DNA from: Madurella fahalii
Taxonomy: Eukaryota > Ascomycota > Sordariomycetes > Sordariales
Assembly: GCA_029876055.1 (NCBI GenBank)
Contig: CM056877.1
Coordinates: 4,960,001-5,024,000, forward strand
DNA length: 64,000 nucleotides
Direction of reading: 5' to 3'
Part shown: positions 33,798 through 45,753 of the stretch, piece after piece
How the letters are laid out: every line of letters starts with the position of its first letter
Position numbering within the stretch: position 1 is the stretch's first letter
The notes under the pieces: generated by a model
The model's input: only the letters and a program-made list of their open reading frames with translations
The model's database searches: none
What the model was told of the DNA's origin: nothing
Position numbers and translations under genes: made by a program

Positions 33798-34188
33798 CGT
33801 AGAAAGAAACTATGTGCAGTGTATCTCATGAATGAAAGGCGGCGTGCGGGGTAGACGACGACGAGCGGCGATGCAATTTTTGTCCGTCTGAAGCCTCGGT
33901 AACTTCAAGAGGAGGGGATGAAGTCGACTCTGACATCACCTAAGTACCCGGATGTCCCGCCGAGGGTTAGGGAAGGGTGACTAAGCGGCTATCGCAAATG
34001 ACTGGCGCATCTGATTGGGTCTCCCGCCCCACGATCAGCGCTGGGCCAAAATTTCCAGCGGGCTGCCTGTGCATCCAATCGGCAACACAATCGAAACTTA
34101 GACGTGAGCCTTCGCACCAGACAACACTGTGACCGGCATCTCGCGACCCTCGTCTTAGATCGTATCTACGACCCAAGGGGAAAAGAAC
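33798..34188. promoter_or_regulatory. bidirectional promoter epimerase / MRPS16
   Basis: A 391-bp spacer between the start codons of two divergent genes, short enough that the promoters probably share elements. No TATA box is evident. Confidence 0.6.
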
Positions 34189-34634
34189 ATGGTGGTCAAG
34201 ATCAGGCTCGCGCGCTTCGGGCGCACAAATGCCCCCTTCTACAACATCGTCGTTGCCCACGCACGGTAAATTCATTCCCCTAACCCAATTCCCCATTCCC
34301 GGCCGGCGGACCTGTCTAACGTCCCCATAGAACCGCACGCAACAGTCGGCCGCTCGAGGTCATTGGCACTTATGATCCGATCCCCAAGAAGGACTTGTAT
34401 GACGACTCGGGCAAGCTGCACAAGGACATCAAATTGGACACGACGAGGGCAAAGTACTGGATCGGTGTCGGCGCGCAACCGACCGACACCGTGTGGAGGC
34501 TATTATCGATGGTAGGGGGGAAAATTACGCAGCCAGCCGCGCGGCAAAGCTAACTGTTCTTCATCCAGATTGGCATCGTAGAGCCCAAGCACCGCCCTGC
34601 CGCGCCGGCTCCCAAGACTCCCGTGAAGCAGTGA
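34189..34634 (+). CDS. mrps16: mitochondrial small-subunit ribosomal protein bS16m
   Basis: Exons 34189..34265, 34331..34511 and 34569..34634 give 107 aa. The introns (GTAAAT..TAG, GTAGGG..CAG) keep frame. The protein is a clear S16: it begins VVKIRLARFGRTNAPFYNIV, followed by RPLEVIGTYDPIPKK and later KYWIGVGAQPTDTV. Bacterial and mitochondrial S16 bind 16S-type rRNA early in small-subunit assembly. The C-terminal Pro/Ala/Lys tail is common in fungal versions. There is no separate presequence; the basic N-terminus probably acts in import, as in other mitochondrial S16 proteins. Confidence 0.93.
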
Positions 34635-35448
34635 CGAGAAAATGCGCGCGCGACCTTCGACACATCAGCTGTATTCATATATCCCGATTCCGACAATGCG
34701 ACATTCCATATTGCATTTCAAGGCGTTTGCGAGGTAGACCTGGACTGTACGATAGGGACGAATCAACAATTAGACTCTGTCACTTGGTCGTGGTGTCTTT
34801 CCAAATACGCAGAGCGATCTTGTGTCTGTCCGACCGGCCCAACCTTTGGAGAGGACAAAACCTAAAGTGGATGGACGGCTTCTGGGACCATTCCAGTTGA
34901 CGCACGGAGCCCTGGTGCCTCCGCAATATCCCTCCCATCCCCCCACCAGAGCCCCATGTCATCTAGCATGCTGAAGTCCTGATGAAGGCGTTCTAAAACG
35001 AATGGGAAGAATAACGTTTATGGGGCATGTCCCAGGTCCTCAACCGTCTTGGTGGGGACCACTCCGTATGGCGCACACTGTAAGTAGGCCGCTTGGAAAA
35101 GCATTCTGCGCAAGGCGGGTTAGGAAAGCAGACGATACGCGTTACGAAACGGAAAGACGGGGAATTCCCATTGTGCTAGACTACGATATCAATACTCTCA
35201 GACACGTACCGTACCCCGCTCGCCCTTATACAATGCATCCGTTCCCGTACGCCGGAAAAAAACACCTCACAAAACCCTTTCCCGACCCCTCGCTTTACAT
35301 GCTCCCCGAAAGATCTTCCAACACCCCACAACTTCTCGCCAGATGGGACAACGTATGGACATCTAATCATAAACCCGACCCGTCACTTCCTAACCTCAAT
35401 ATTCAAATGTGGTGTTTCCCTATTGCGGGTCCTTGCCGGGAATCCTCG
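34635..35448. other. convergent intergenic region
   Basis: This holds the 3' flanks of MRPS16 and the amino-acid transporter. The ORF at 35002-35538 overlaps the transporter's 3' end antisense and has no motifs. Nothing else was seen. Confidence 0.5.
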
Positions 35449-37292
35449 TTAGTGTGCCAAGAAGAAGGTATTCATCGTAAGACACACGACCATGACACAA
35501 ACCCCGTATATCGACAGAAAGAGAGAGAGTTGTCGTAGTAGGCCTGTCTCAAGATGTTCCAGGTCCCAGCGCCACTTCTTCAGCCACCGCAGCCGCCAGC
35601 GGGAGAGCGAGCCGGCGCCACTAGCTTGGGAACGGAGGCTGGCCACACTAGCCAGCAGGCCTGAGCCCGCGAGGTCGGCAGCGGCTGCGTCCTCATCCTC
35701 GTCCTCGTAGTCTGCGTCGTCGTCTTCTTTAGAGAGACGTTGGTGATGGATGCTATCCGGATCGCTGATCTTGTAGTAGAACAAGCCGGGAAGGATGAAT
35801 GATATAGATGTCGACCCCGTGCTACCGACGTATGCTAGAACCCGGTCCAGGCTCGAGACATTCAATGCAGTCACGTAGCTTAGGAGGAGAAGGACACTGG
35901 TGATCAGCGCGAATCGCACCTCAGACATGGCCACCACAGGTGCACCGTGGCTGTCAACGGGGGCGGAAGCATTGGTTGAAGGAAGCAGAGGCTGGCTGCC
36001 CGGCTGTAAGGTAGTTGGGGTGCCCTGTGAGCGCGCGCTGTTTGGGCGCCACCTTAGGACGGCGTCGATCGAGGCACGGCATGGGTGGATCTGTAGCGGG
36101 ATGCTGAATGTGACCAGCGCTACGATAGCTGCCTTGGCGATTGTAGAGGCGATGGATGCAGGATCTGTTGCAATGTCAGCACAGAGACATTCCGTGGAGT
36201 GGCCAATGTGAGCCCACTTACACATGCCAACAATATTCCCTTGGATATCGTTTCCGAAGGTGAGATAGCCTGTAATCGCTACCAGGATGTACACGGACGC
36301 GGCAGAGCCAATGCTAGCTCCGATGACACCGACGATACTGCCGGGTGAATTATCCTTGATCTCGTTCAGGATCGAGAACATCTGAGAAGCGTTAGTGACT
36401 GACACGGCCATACAAGAAAGGATGAACCTACGTTCTGGTGGCAGGTGTAAGCAAAGATAACAACCGGCAAGCTACTCAACGCGGCCACCGGGCCCTCCCA
36501 GGTAATAAGTCGGATATCATCCTTGTTTGGGGCCTCGTCAACCGCGAAATGATAGACCACCAGGATGATGAGGTACCCAATCGCAAGCAGGGCGACAACA
36601 CTAGTGTACTTGAGCGAATCCAACCTCTTGGGAAAGCTCAGCGGTATGATGAAGAGCAAGAAAAACACCGTTATCCAGAATCTTCGGTCGTCTAGGAACG
36701 ACCAACCAGTGCCCCCGCTACCAAAGGCTTCTGCAACGCCGGGCATCAAGTCCCCGATGATGATCATGTATGAGACGCCCACTCCGAAGCACTTAATCGC
36801 AATGGCAGCGTCAAACACCACCGCGGCGTTGGGGTACGTGATCTGTGAGAGTGCGAAGAATGAAGAGGTTCCTCTATCGAGGTATCGAGCGCAGCGTGCT
36901 TGGAGGTAGAGGCCGAGTGCCGAGGTGAGTCCGCACCATATAATCAAGAGAACCCCGAGCATGACGCCGAAATGGGACATGGCTGAAGGCATGGCAAGTG
37001 TCCCTGCGCCGATGACTGTCACTCAGTATTAGTGATTAATTTCCCAAGTCTCGAGAGACTTCCGGGCATACTTGTATTAAGCAGATTGATGTTGCTACTC
37101 AGTGACGAGGCGTGCCCTCCACCCAGCTTGGGGCTACGGGTCCGACGTTGCCTGCATCACCAGAAGGCACATCAGCAACCACCATCCACACAACCGTGCA
37201 CGACATTGAGCGAGATCTACTCACTGCGCCATGATTCCGCTGGTAGCGGCTCCTGACGCACTGCCAGACGCTACCGTCGAGTAGCCCGTCAT
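35449..37292 (-). CDS. AVT-type vacuolar amino-acid transporter
   Basis: Exons 37292..37225, 37151..37072, 37015..36432, 36381..36222 and 36164..35449 give 535 aa; all phases agree. Splicing rebuilds the Aa_trans signature SNINLLNTIIGAGTLAMPSA across two junctions. Other family features are YPNAAVVFDAAIAIKCFGVG and PVVIFAYTCHQNMFSILNEI. About 10-11 membrane segments are visible. Similarity is greatest to the fungal AVT5/AVT6 group, which exports amino acids from the vacuole. Two cytosolic loops look lineage-specific: one Pro/Ser-rich, one very acidic (KEDDDADYEDEDED). The start is uncertain: an in-frame stretch directly upstream (GAC at 37322) preceded by CAG, plus a possible 12-nt ATG exon at 37420..37409, would add 14 residues. 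Confidence 0.88.
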
Positions 37293-37998
37293 GAAGCCTA
37301 GCAACTGCTTAGGCTCGTTGTCCTGACCCTCAGTATCGCAAACGTTCTAGCCTTAGACTCTCGATAGCGGATGTCGGAATGTTTTCGATGCTTGCACTAT
37401 GCGCCCACCGTCGTCGCCATCAGGCACTTCGTCTACTAAGTATCCGCAAGATAACTGGCGGATCGAAAGAAAGCCTGCTTTGTCGGTCGCGGTCGACCTA
37501 GCGTTCTCAAAATCGTCGGAGTTCCGCTAAGCACAGTTGATCTAAGCCTGTGGGATACGTTGTAGGCGGGCGTCGTCAAAGGAATTTGCAAAATCAATCG
37601 TTTCGAGTGTCTCGTGACAGCCGGATCTCTGGGGATTGTGACGGGAAAGGACAGACACCCGGGGAGGAACTGGGGGCTACGGCAGGGAGGCACGCCACCG
37701 GCCAAGGCTAGGTCAGGCCCCCCAATCAAACTGCAGATCCCAATCGCAGGGGCCCGGAGGGCCGAAAACCCACCATCACTCGAGGTCAGCCTTACCTGGT
37801 ACGTACCTTACAACGCCAAAACCCGGGGAATTGTCATCCACCGCGCCATTGAACCTCCTCTGTCCCACTCATCCTCGCTCTTAAAACAACGGGCTGTCGA
37901 TTTAACGTGCGACGCACCAACCAGACCATTTGAGCCCGCCAGGGGACCAGCGGAAAGAGCTGAATCGTGTCCACCGAGTCCTCATGCACACCGATGTC
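37293..37998. promoter_or_regulatory. divergent promoter region AVT / RO-10
   Basis: A spacer of about 700 bp between divergent genes. It may include a tiny first exon of the transporter (37420..37409). Otherwise nothing coding was seen. Confidence 0.5.
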
Positions 37999-38703
37999 AT
38001 GGACGCGACTCTCGACCAGACCACCGTGGCAACCATTTCGCTACTCGAAGCGCGCCTACTTCGAATCGAGCAGATTCTCTACGGGCCATCAGCGCCACCA
38101 GCCCAGCCGCCGGCGGAATCGGCGGTAACCTCCCTAGCCGAGCTCGAACGCCGATTTGCGCACCTCCTCCGCCACTACCGTATCTACGGGGACATCCTCA
38201 AGATCTGTACGCCATCAGCTCTCCAGAACCCTACCTTATCTACAGCCGTCGGCTAACCCAATGCTCTAAAAGATAAATCCCACCCATCCCTATTCCAACC
38301 ACCCGCCACTTCTTCCTCCCTTGCCGCGCCCACGCCGCAACCACCGACCCAGCTTTCCCCGGAAGCGGTCCGCGCAACCGTCCTCTCGTACGCGACAGCA
38401 TTCCCCCCGACGGCGTCTGCTCTCACGGCGGTGACGTCGGACACGCCCGTGCCAGACGCGAAACTGAGCGCCGAGCTGGCGGCGCTGATTCCGCGGATGA
38501 AGGGCATCGAGGCGGCGCAGCTGGCGCAGGAGGCCGAGATTGCCGAGTTGAGGGCGCGGAGCGAGACTGCGGTGCGGGCGTGGTACGAAGGCGGGGTGCT
38601 CAAGTGCGGCGCGGCCGTGGCCGACTTGGAAGGGCGGTTGGAGAAGATCGATTGGGGGGTGCGGAGGGTCAAGAGGGAGAGGGAGGCTGAGGAAGGAGTG
38701 TGA
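37999..38703 (+). CDS. ro-10: dynactin p22/p24-type subunit, RO-10 homologue
   Basis: Exons 37999..38206 and 38273..38703 give 212 aa. The 66-nt intron (GTACGC donor, GGCTAAC branch, AAG acceptor) joins YRIYGDILKI to YKSHPSLFQPP. The N-terminus MDATLDQTTVATISLLEARL and LERRFAHLLRHYRIYGDILK resemble the Neurospora nuclear-distribution protein RO-10, the fungal counterpart of the dynactin shoulder subunit p22/p24. The size fits a protein of about 24 kDa. The C-terminal half is helical with coiled-coil character (KGIEAAQLAQEAEIAELRAR, LEGRLEKIDWGVRRVKRERE). The subunit supports dynein-driven nuclear migration in hyphae. An in-frame ATG five codons upstream (37984) is an alternative start. The symbol rests on recalled similarity. 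Confidence 0.85.
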
Positions 38704-41700
38704 CGTTGGACCTGGCCCCGCGCATCGACGGAACCGAACAGCGCCGCTCGGGGGGTGGGTGGTTTTGTGGTTCGGTGCTGCGAAGGTTCGAATTACGGGA
38801 GTGCGGCACAGCGGTCGACGTCCGAAGGCTCTAGCGTCTTTTCACTTCAGTAAGGCGCCCAGTCGACCGCCCCGCGCTGGACCCGTTCCTGGGAAACGGG
38901 GCGTTTATTTCGAGACCTTCGCGTCCATGCTACCGTATGGCGTTCCGTTTTGGAACATTGGGAAGAGATGACAGTCTTTTGAGCGGCCCCAGAATTTGGC
39001 GCCAAGGACACTGTCAAGGTGGGCTACACCTGTTGCATCACCACACATTCACTGCGGCCCGGGAGTCTTGCAGAGTCTGAGGAGACTTATGGAAGATGAG
39101 ATGAGGCGTCTTTGACGCATGGTGGACAGACAAAGGACACTGTCGCTGTTGGGCCAGGCCAGATGTAGAGCCCCCTCGGCATCTCAAGGCAACCTATCCA
39201 GGTAGCCGAGATTTAATACCAAAACATCATGTTGCCCTTGGGCGTATATGGCAAAGTATGAAGACAGACAGGCAGAGATGGCGGCTCGTCGAGAGCACTC
39301 CCGCATCTGGACCCCAACACGCCCACGAGGCGCACGTGCTACTGTGCGACGTCGGCCCGGCACTCGCGTCTCCGTGTTTCAAAGGCTAATTTATCCTGCG
39401 ATCATGGCATGTCAGAGCGAATGCGCTGGAAATCGTGCTGGAATTTTCTTGGCTAAAATGCCTGGGAAAAACAAATTCCAGATGAAAGGGGCGGGTTTAC
39501 TGCGGGCGGAGAACTCGAGCTGGCCTGCCACACGGTCATCGCGCCCCGCGAATAGGCCGCGGCCCATGGTCGGGGGGAAAGCTTGAAAGCTCCGCACCGA
39601 CTGGTCGCCATGCCCTGGGCCAGTTCTTGGCCTGGCCTGCAGTGGTGCAGCCTTCTACATGCGAACGCCGCAGAGGCGGCGACGGTCGAGCTACGCAGCG
39701 AGGGGGAGTTCTAGCCACCTCTCGAGGAATGCGGGGAATCAGATTCCGACACAGCGCCGCGAGGGATGGGGGTCCGCATGCCTGTGCGAGAGACGGCAAA
39801 TGCCAATTTGACATATGGAAGCTCGTATAGACAGCTTGGTATTTGATGGTTTGTTCCTGGAAAGTTCGGAAAGTAAGATAGGCGCGGGCATCTCTTGCCA
39901 AGTCATACTGTACTGTACAGTACAATGCCATATTATTCCCCTGCCATTAGCAGTACTGCAGTCGGACGATGCTGACGATTCAATATACGGGTCATTATTC
40001 TTGATATTGGAGCCCCAGCCCCATTCATGTCGATCCACGAGGCACTGGGCCAGGAGCTGGCCTTCATTGCATTATCCGCGCCAAAAGCGAATCTTCTTCA
40101 AGCCACAAAGCGGGCTGTCCTTGATATCGGTCTTTGGAGGCCGGATGCAACCCCTCAATGCTCGGTGTTAGCAATCCAAAGAGAAATTGTCGGCCGTATG
40201 TCTCAGATAACATGTATGGATGATCCAGTGGAGGGCGAAAGCAAAGCTTGTGAGGGGCTGCATCGATCGATCGAATCGTAAACCCCGCCACCAGGTTCAT
40301 GGCGATCCTCACCCACAAGCCCACAAAAGCTTAGCTAGGCGTCTTCTGATACTTAGACAATAGCCTCTGCGTGAAGCAGTGGCAGGAAATGTTTTACAGC
40401 TTAGTATGGAGTGGTGTGGTTTGTTTCTTCCCACTGGCAATGAAACATGTCATCACCGTTGCAGCCCCTCTTCTTGGTGCAGCATGGGCGACGGCGGGCT
40501 GGGGATCTTCCCCGTGCCCGTCTCGAATGGCAGCCAGGTCAATTCATACTTACCCGTTCCTGTCCAACACAGCTTGTGAGGTCTGTGCGTGACCAGTCAT
40601 TAGCCTTCAACACTCGCATTTTGAGGTCGCTGTCGGGTTCCCGCCTGCAAGTTGGTTGGCAATGGCGCTGCGTGGGTGTGGAGAGTCTGTGAAACTTCGA
40701 AACCGTGATGTTCCGTCATCCCCTGCATGGGCCGGGCCAGCGGTCGCTGCCAAGTCTCAGGGGGCCAGGGGTACCAGCCTGATTTTAGACTAACCATGCC
40801 CAGCCAATCAGGATACGCCGTCATTCCAAACCCTGCCTACTTTCGAACCTTCCGAGTCGTCAGAGCGAACGGAATCCCGGTGGGCCAAATCTCAAACTCG
40901 AGCCGTCAATCGGGGCTCGAATCTCAAAGGAGAATATGCTCGCGTCGTTTTCAATTGCCCTGACAGCTGTCAACTCTATGGTGTTCTGTAAATGGAGTGC
41001 GCCGTGGCCGACTAGGCCTCGACCCCAAATGTTAACCACAGCATACTGTATCATGCTCTAGCCGTCTATCACCGGGCAGTCGAGACGAGAACCGGCAACT
41101 GAGAGCCTCCACCAAGATCAGCCTGTGGCTGTCGCCGTCGCCGAGACGAAGTGGATGATTAAGCAGCGCTCCCCCATGTACGGTAGGCTCGCCGCATTAC
41201 GGCATTTTTTGGCCCCCGTCTCTGTTCAGGCAACCAGGCTCCCGGAGCATCTGCAGCAAACCGACACTGCGCGCTTACTCGTAAAGTTTTGGCGGCGCAT
41301 TGGAGCTACAAATGGTTCTCCCGCAAATGTTGCAAATGGTGGTCGATGGACTGGATGGAATCGTTTGTGATGAGAATGCCTTTGTGGGGCCAGGTTGTTG
41401 CGTAACCCTCCAGACTTAAAGTGTTCCTTAAGTGGCCCGGGCTTCGCGTGCCTGGCGAGCCCGCTGGTTCGACCCGACCTGAACGTGGCCAGCCAGAAAT
41501 TCTCGGCTCCCAAGGGCGCAGCATGCAAGCGCACGATCCACCCTCCCTCCTCCGCTATTTCGCACCCTCTCTTGGACCCACCGTCCGACCATCCCGGTCA
41601 GTCCCAAGTCCTGCCCTCTCTGGCTCGCCCACTCAAGTCCGGCTCCCGCCCTTCCAGACCTGCCGCCCCAGTTGGCAGTGCCTCCCTTCCACCCTCCAAC

Positions 41701-42477
41701 AGGCGAAACTCGCATTAAGCCTTTTACCACCCTCCCCCCCGTCTCGTCTTTCCCACCCTTCTTACGATTTCTGACCTTCGCTTCTTCTCGACGCCTTCCC
41801 CTTCGGCTACGTTGCCTTGACTTACCCGCCTCATCGCTGGTTCTCCGATTTTGCCCACACCAGTTTCCGATTCTCCCTCGACGACACGCTCTCGACATCG
41901 ATTGGAGCACGCTGGCGGGTACTGCGGTTGCGACACGGGGTACTGTAGGGCTGTCAGGAAAAGAAGGCCTGCGAGCATCGGGAATTGGGTCTTGGTCCGG
42001 AGCGATACACCACGTTCGCTGAGATATTCGCCTCTTGGTTGTTTGACTCAAAATCGGCATCGCCCAGCTATAGGCGCGGTTTCGTTCAAGACCAGCACTT
42101 TGGACCCTGGGTCGGTCGATATCTTCCCTCGTCTATTCACCACCTTCGCTTAACCGTGTCCCGTTTGCGAGACGAGCATCTCGACTGCCGGCCACCGTCT
42201 TCTTCTCACTTTCGTTTTCGGTAATTAGTTGCGCACGACCAACACCCGAACCTCACTTTCCTCCCTCCACCGAACTGGCCCACAAGGACTCGGAATCCAA
42301 TTTCAAGGCACCGTTGCATCAGATCAGCAACTCCATGTTCGTACGTTAACGCCGTGTCAATTGAATCGCCACCGCACGAGACACCAGACTACCGCCATCC
42401 ACTGGTCGTCGCCCTCGGCTTGCCTATTCGCACTTATGCCCTCGTACGGTTCACTACATTCTCCATCGCTTAGGAAA
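38704..42477. other. gene-free region and SHO1 leader
   Basis: About 3.8 kb without a recognised gene. ORFs such as 39248-39586, 40027-40281 and 41428-42060 lack motifs. From about 41520 on, the plus strand is strongly pyrimidine-rich, consistent with a promoter and long 5' UTR for SHO1. A 16-bp palindrome at 39909 is listed separately. Confidence 0.5.
39909..39924. repeat. 16-bp perfect palindrome
   Basis: TGTACTGTACAGTACA is its own reverse complement, built from overlapping GTAC and TGTACA units, in gene-free DNA. It could be a dimeric factor site or chance. Confidence 0.8.
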
Positions 42478-43522
42478 ATGGAACACTCCAGGCCCCAGTA
42501 TGGCCGCAAGCGCTTCAGCATGGGAAACATCATCGGTGACCCGTTTGCTCTCGCGACGCTATCAATTGCGACAGTAAGCATTGACTTGTCATGACCCGTC
42601 CCCTTAGTATCTGCGTGGTTGTGCTAACGTTGCCCGGCTCTAGCTCGCATGGATCATATCTTTCGTGGCGACCATAATCGCCCACATCCAGGTTCCGGAA
42701 GCGTTCCCGCTCTACACTTACTGGGCGCTGGTCTTCTACCCCGCCCTTATTGTTGGCATACTCATTGTGATCGCGTCGGATAGCATCCAGACCTATCACG
42801 TCGCCATAACCGGCTATCTCGCTTGCGGCCTGGTGATCTCCACAGCAGCAATTAACGGTCTGATCCATTCACCGAATGGTGCCAAGGAAGCCTCTGGAGC
42901 CGGCTTTATCCTGCTCGCCATGGTAACGGTACGTGCAATTCGTTCACTGGGAAAGACGGCTTTGTAGATGACTCCTCCACGGCATGGCCTAGCTGACAGT
43001 TTTCTTTTGCCTCAGATTGTTTGGATTTTCTACTTCGGATCCGCTCCGTCGGCCGTGCCCCGCGCGTACATTGATTCGTTCGCTCTCTCCAAGGAGTCGT
43101 CCTCTGCAAGCCGCCATACTATGAATGGTGGGTATGGCATTCGGAGACCTGAGACCTCAACCTCGGTGCAGCCGCCGCAAATGTACACGGCGCAACTCAA
43201 CGGACTCGAGAACCCCTCGCCTGTTGGTGGCATGACATCGACCATGCGGAATTCGACGACGGGCCCCCCATTCCCATCAGCAGCCGCTCCAAAGACTGCG
43301 GCGCCGACAGGCACGGAAGCCGAAATCGTTCCCCCCACCGAGTACCCATATCGGGCAAAGGCCATCTATAGCTACGAGGCCAACCCTGAGGATGCCAACG
43401 AGATTTCTTTCTCGAAACACGAAATCCTCGAGGTCAGCGACGTCAGCGGCAGGTGGTGGCAGGCGCGGAAAGAGAACGGCGAGACAGGTATTGCGCCCAG
43501 CAACTACCTCATTCTTTTATGA
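42478..43522 (+). CDS. sho1: SHO1 high-osmolarity signalling membrane sensor
   Basis: Exons 42478..42573, 42644..42928 and 43016..43522 give 295 aa, all phase 0. The start MEHSRPQYGRKRFSMGNIIGDPFALATLSIA leads into four membrane segments: around AWIISFVATIIAHI, YWALVFYPALIVGILIVIA, VAITGYLACGLVISTAAING and FILLAMVTIVWIFYFG. A Ser/Pro-rich linker follows. A C-terminal SH3 domain (about 236-295) has ALYDY-type KAIYSYEA, DEISF-type NEISFSKHE, GRWWQAR and the final GIAPSNYL. This is the Sho1 architecture: the SH3 recruits the MAPKK Pbs2 and feeds the HOG pathway and, in pathogens, surface sensing. An in-frame upstream ATG at 42436 would add 14 residues; the shorter start matches family N-termini. 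Confidence 0.94.
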
Positions 43523-45132
43523 TCGGGATATAGGCGGGCGTTCGACGAGTCCTTGGCGGCGGTTACACGCAACGAAATACCAAGGCAAGACGCATGACAC
43601 AATATGGATGATTTTTTTGCTCTTCGTCTGGATGACGTTTTATATACCCTACAACCGAATCCCCATCCGGTGTCCGTATAGCGGGGATATCCCCAGCGCG
43701 ACGGCGCACTAAGCTGTTACTACATCAAACTCACCTGGTTGGGAAAGGCTACGAGGAAACACGACAGGAAATACGTGGTGCCTCGTTTTGCGCGTCGTAT
43801 GCACGACACAGCGGTATTCAGAATTTCCGTTGGATCCCCGGATGCGTTGGGTGAGGTTGAAAACGTTTTGGTGTGGTCATTCTTGGGCGGGTCTGACTGG
43901 TTTTGGCTTGGCTGGGGGGCTCTTTATTTCTATTCCCTTTTCCCTTATGTTAGCGTTTTTTTTTTTTTCCTCTTTCTCTTCTCAACACCTTTGTTTGTTC
44001 TATGTATCACTTGTGTATGTGAGAGTACATCACCGTTGGCCGTGGTTCCTCTTAGTGGAGACTGCTTCTCCGCCTCTGCCACATGTCTTCACTTGCTATT
44101 TCCTCTGTTAGGTACGATGTCTGAAAAGATGATGACACTACGGCAATGGAATGGATTGGCAACGGAGAATATCGTTGGTATATGTGTGGAGAGTAGCGGA
44201 TCCCGTGTTGGAGATCTTGAGCGGAATGGACTGTTGGAAAATGACAGGACTAGGAACAGACACGCACGGTCTCATAATGCAGACGTTTCTGGCAGTTCCG
44301 GGCCCTACTCTGCGAAGCTGATCAAGCCGTGCCATTGTGAACTGAAACGTACATATCGTTAACGTTAACTGCAAGTCTGAAGTTTGCAAGTTGCATATTT
44401 GTAGTACTTATGTGATACTCGCATCACGGCCCTCCAGAAGTAATTAGGACACATCGCCCCAGAGAAAGCCGCTATTCCCCGTGAGTGAATGAGGGCTTCG
44501 CACCGAACGCTACCTGCTAAGCTAGGGGTTGATCGGCTACCAGTCAGCGTGAAGAAATCGGGCAACGAACCAACACGGCTAGATATCAACTACAGCACTC
44601 CAGAAGTTATGAGTAAATGCGCGGCTGTCACCCCCCAGCCTCGCAGTGACAACGCAGACGTCAGTTGGGAGAGTCTACCGCCGGCCGGCGCTGGGCGCCG
44701 CCGGTTGCCAGAAGAAATGGGAGCTTGCGACATACCGTACTCCAAACCACTCCCTTCCCTTTTGAACTCTCCGCACTCGACGAACAATAGTCGTAGAACG
44801 GAAGTGGGTACACCAATTGAGCCGCAGGCAGTGCATGTAGCTGCGGCACGGTCTTTCCGTCTGTCACGGCACCCCCATAGAAACCCAACTCACTCCGTTG
44901 CTGCCCGTTCCATATGGATAGTGGACACGGCCCCGCACTCCCTTCGCCGGGGGGGGGGGGGGGATAGCCGTGACAACCGCGTTGGGTCGGTGTCCATGAC
45001 TCGCTGCTAGGTGGCGCCTCGAGCATGAACCGCGTTGAGCAGCCCTGGGAGTCCAACTCGCCTGACGCGTCGGTCGGTGTTGCGACATGCAGGGATGGCC
45101 TAGGCACATCAATACCCGCGTCTACCTCCTCT
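43523..45132. other. convergent intergenic region
   Basis: About 1.6 kb between the 3' ends of SHO1 and SPC19. It includes a T15 run near 43958 and a G15 run at 44949-44963. ORFs at 43739-44362 and 44489-45010 have no motifs and cross low-complexity DNA. Confidence 0.5.
44949..44963 (+). repeat. G15 homopolymer
   Basis: Fifteen consecutive G on the plus strand. Length is prone to sequencing and replication error. It is not inside a recognised gene. Confidence 0.8.
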
Positions 45133-45753
45133 TCACGCCCGCTCCAACCTCATACGCAGCTCCCGTTCCTTCTGCGACACCTCCAACTCCAGCCGCTCAA
45201 CGCTGTACTGGAGCGCCTCCCGCCGCTGTCTCACCACCTTTGCTCGCAGCGCCGCCTCCCCGTCGAGGGGACGCGCCTTGCCGCTGGCAGCTCTGCTGTT
45301 GCTGCCACCACGCGACTTGCCATGGTTGCCGGCCTGTTCGTTGTCGGCGGGGTAACGCGACAGCCGTCCGGCATTGAGCTCGGCCCTCGCCTTGAGCGTC
45401 TCGATCCGCCGGGCCTGACGCTCCAGGTGTTTGTCTGCGCGGTCGAGGAGGAGGGCGACGAAGGGTCCAATCTCATCGCGGAGCGAGGCCTCGGCCGCGG
45501 CGAGGGTTGGTTGTGGGATAAGCTCGTAATGCTGTCGTTCGTGGGGTCAGCTGGCTGTCGCAGATTGTGTGTTGGGCGAAATTTAGGACGTGTGTGGGAG
45601 TCCTACCCGGACGGTCTTAAGGATCGAGGACAGCCGTGGGAAGTCTTGGACGCCTGTTCCGAGGGTTGCAACGGAGGACTCGAGGAAGGAGAGAGAGGTG
45701 CGCAGCGAGGCGACGCAATCGCCGTAGGTCGATGCGGGTGTCGGTGTCGACAT
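45133..45753 (-). CDS. spc19: DASH complex subunit Spc19
   Basis: Exons 45753..45607 and 45531..45133 give 181 aa. The 75-nt intron (GTAGGA donor, ACAG acceptor, phase 0) joins LSSILKTVR to HYELIPQPTLAAAEASLRDEI. The family signature is clear: YGDCVASLRTSLSFLESSV, GVQDFPRLSSILKTV, then HYELIPQ. Residues about 65-115 and 140-181 are strongly charged and helical, consistent with coiled coils. Spc19 is part of the ten-protein DASH/Dam1 ring that couples kinetochores to microtubule plus ends. A Gly/Ser/Arg-rich linker (about 118-137) separates the helices. A long plus-strand ORF covering the same DNA is its antisense shadow. Confidence 0.92.

Noticed and set aside
37609..38276. 220-aa ORF upstream of and overlapping RO-10
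   Set aside because: Overlaps the RO-10 first exon in another frame and has no motif; RO-10 splicing explains the coding signal.
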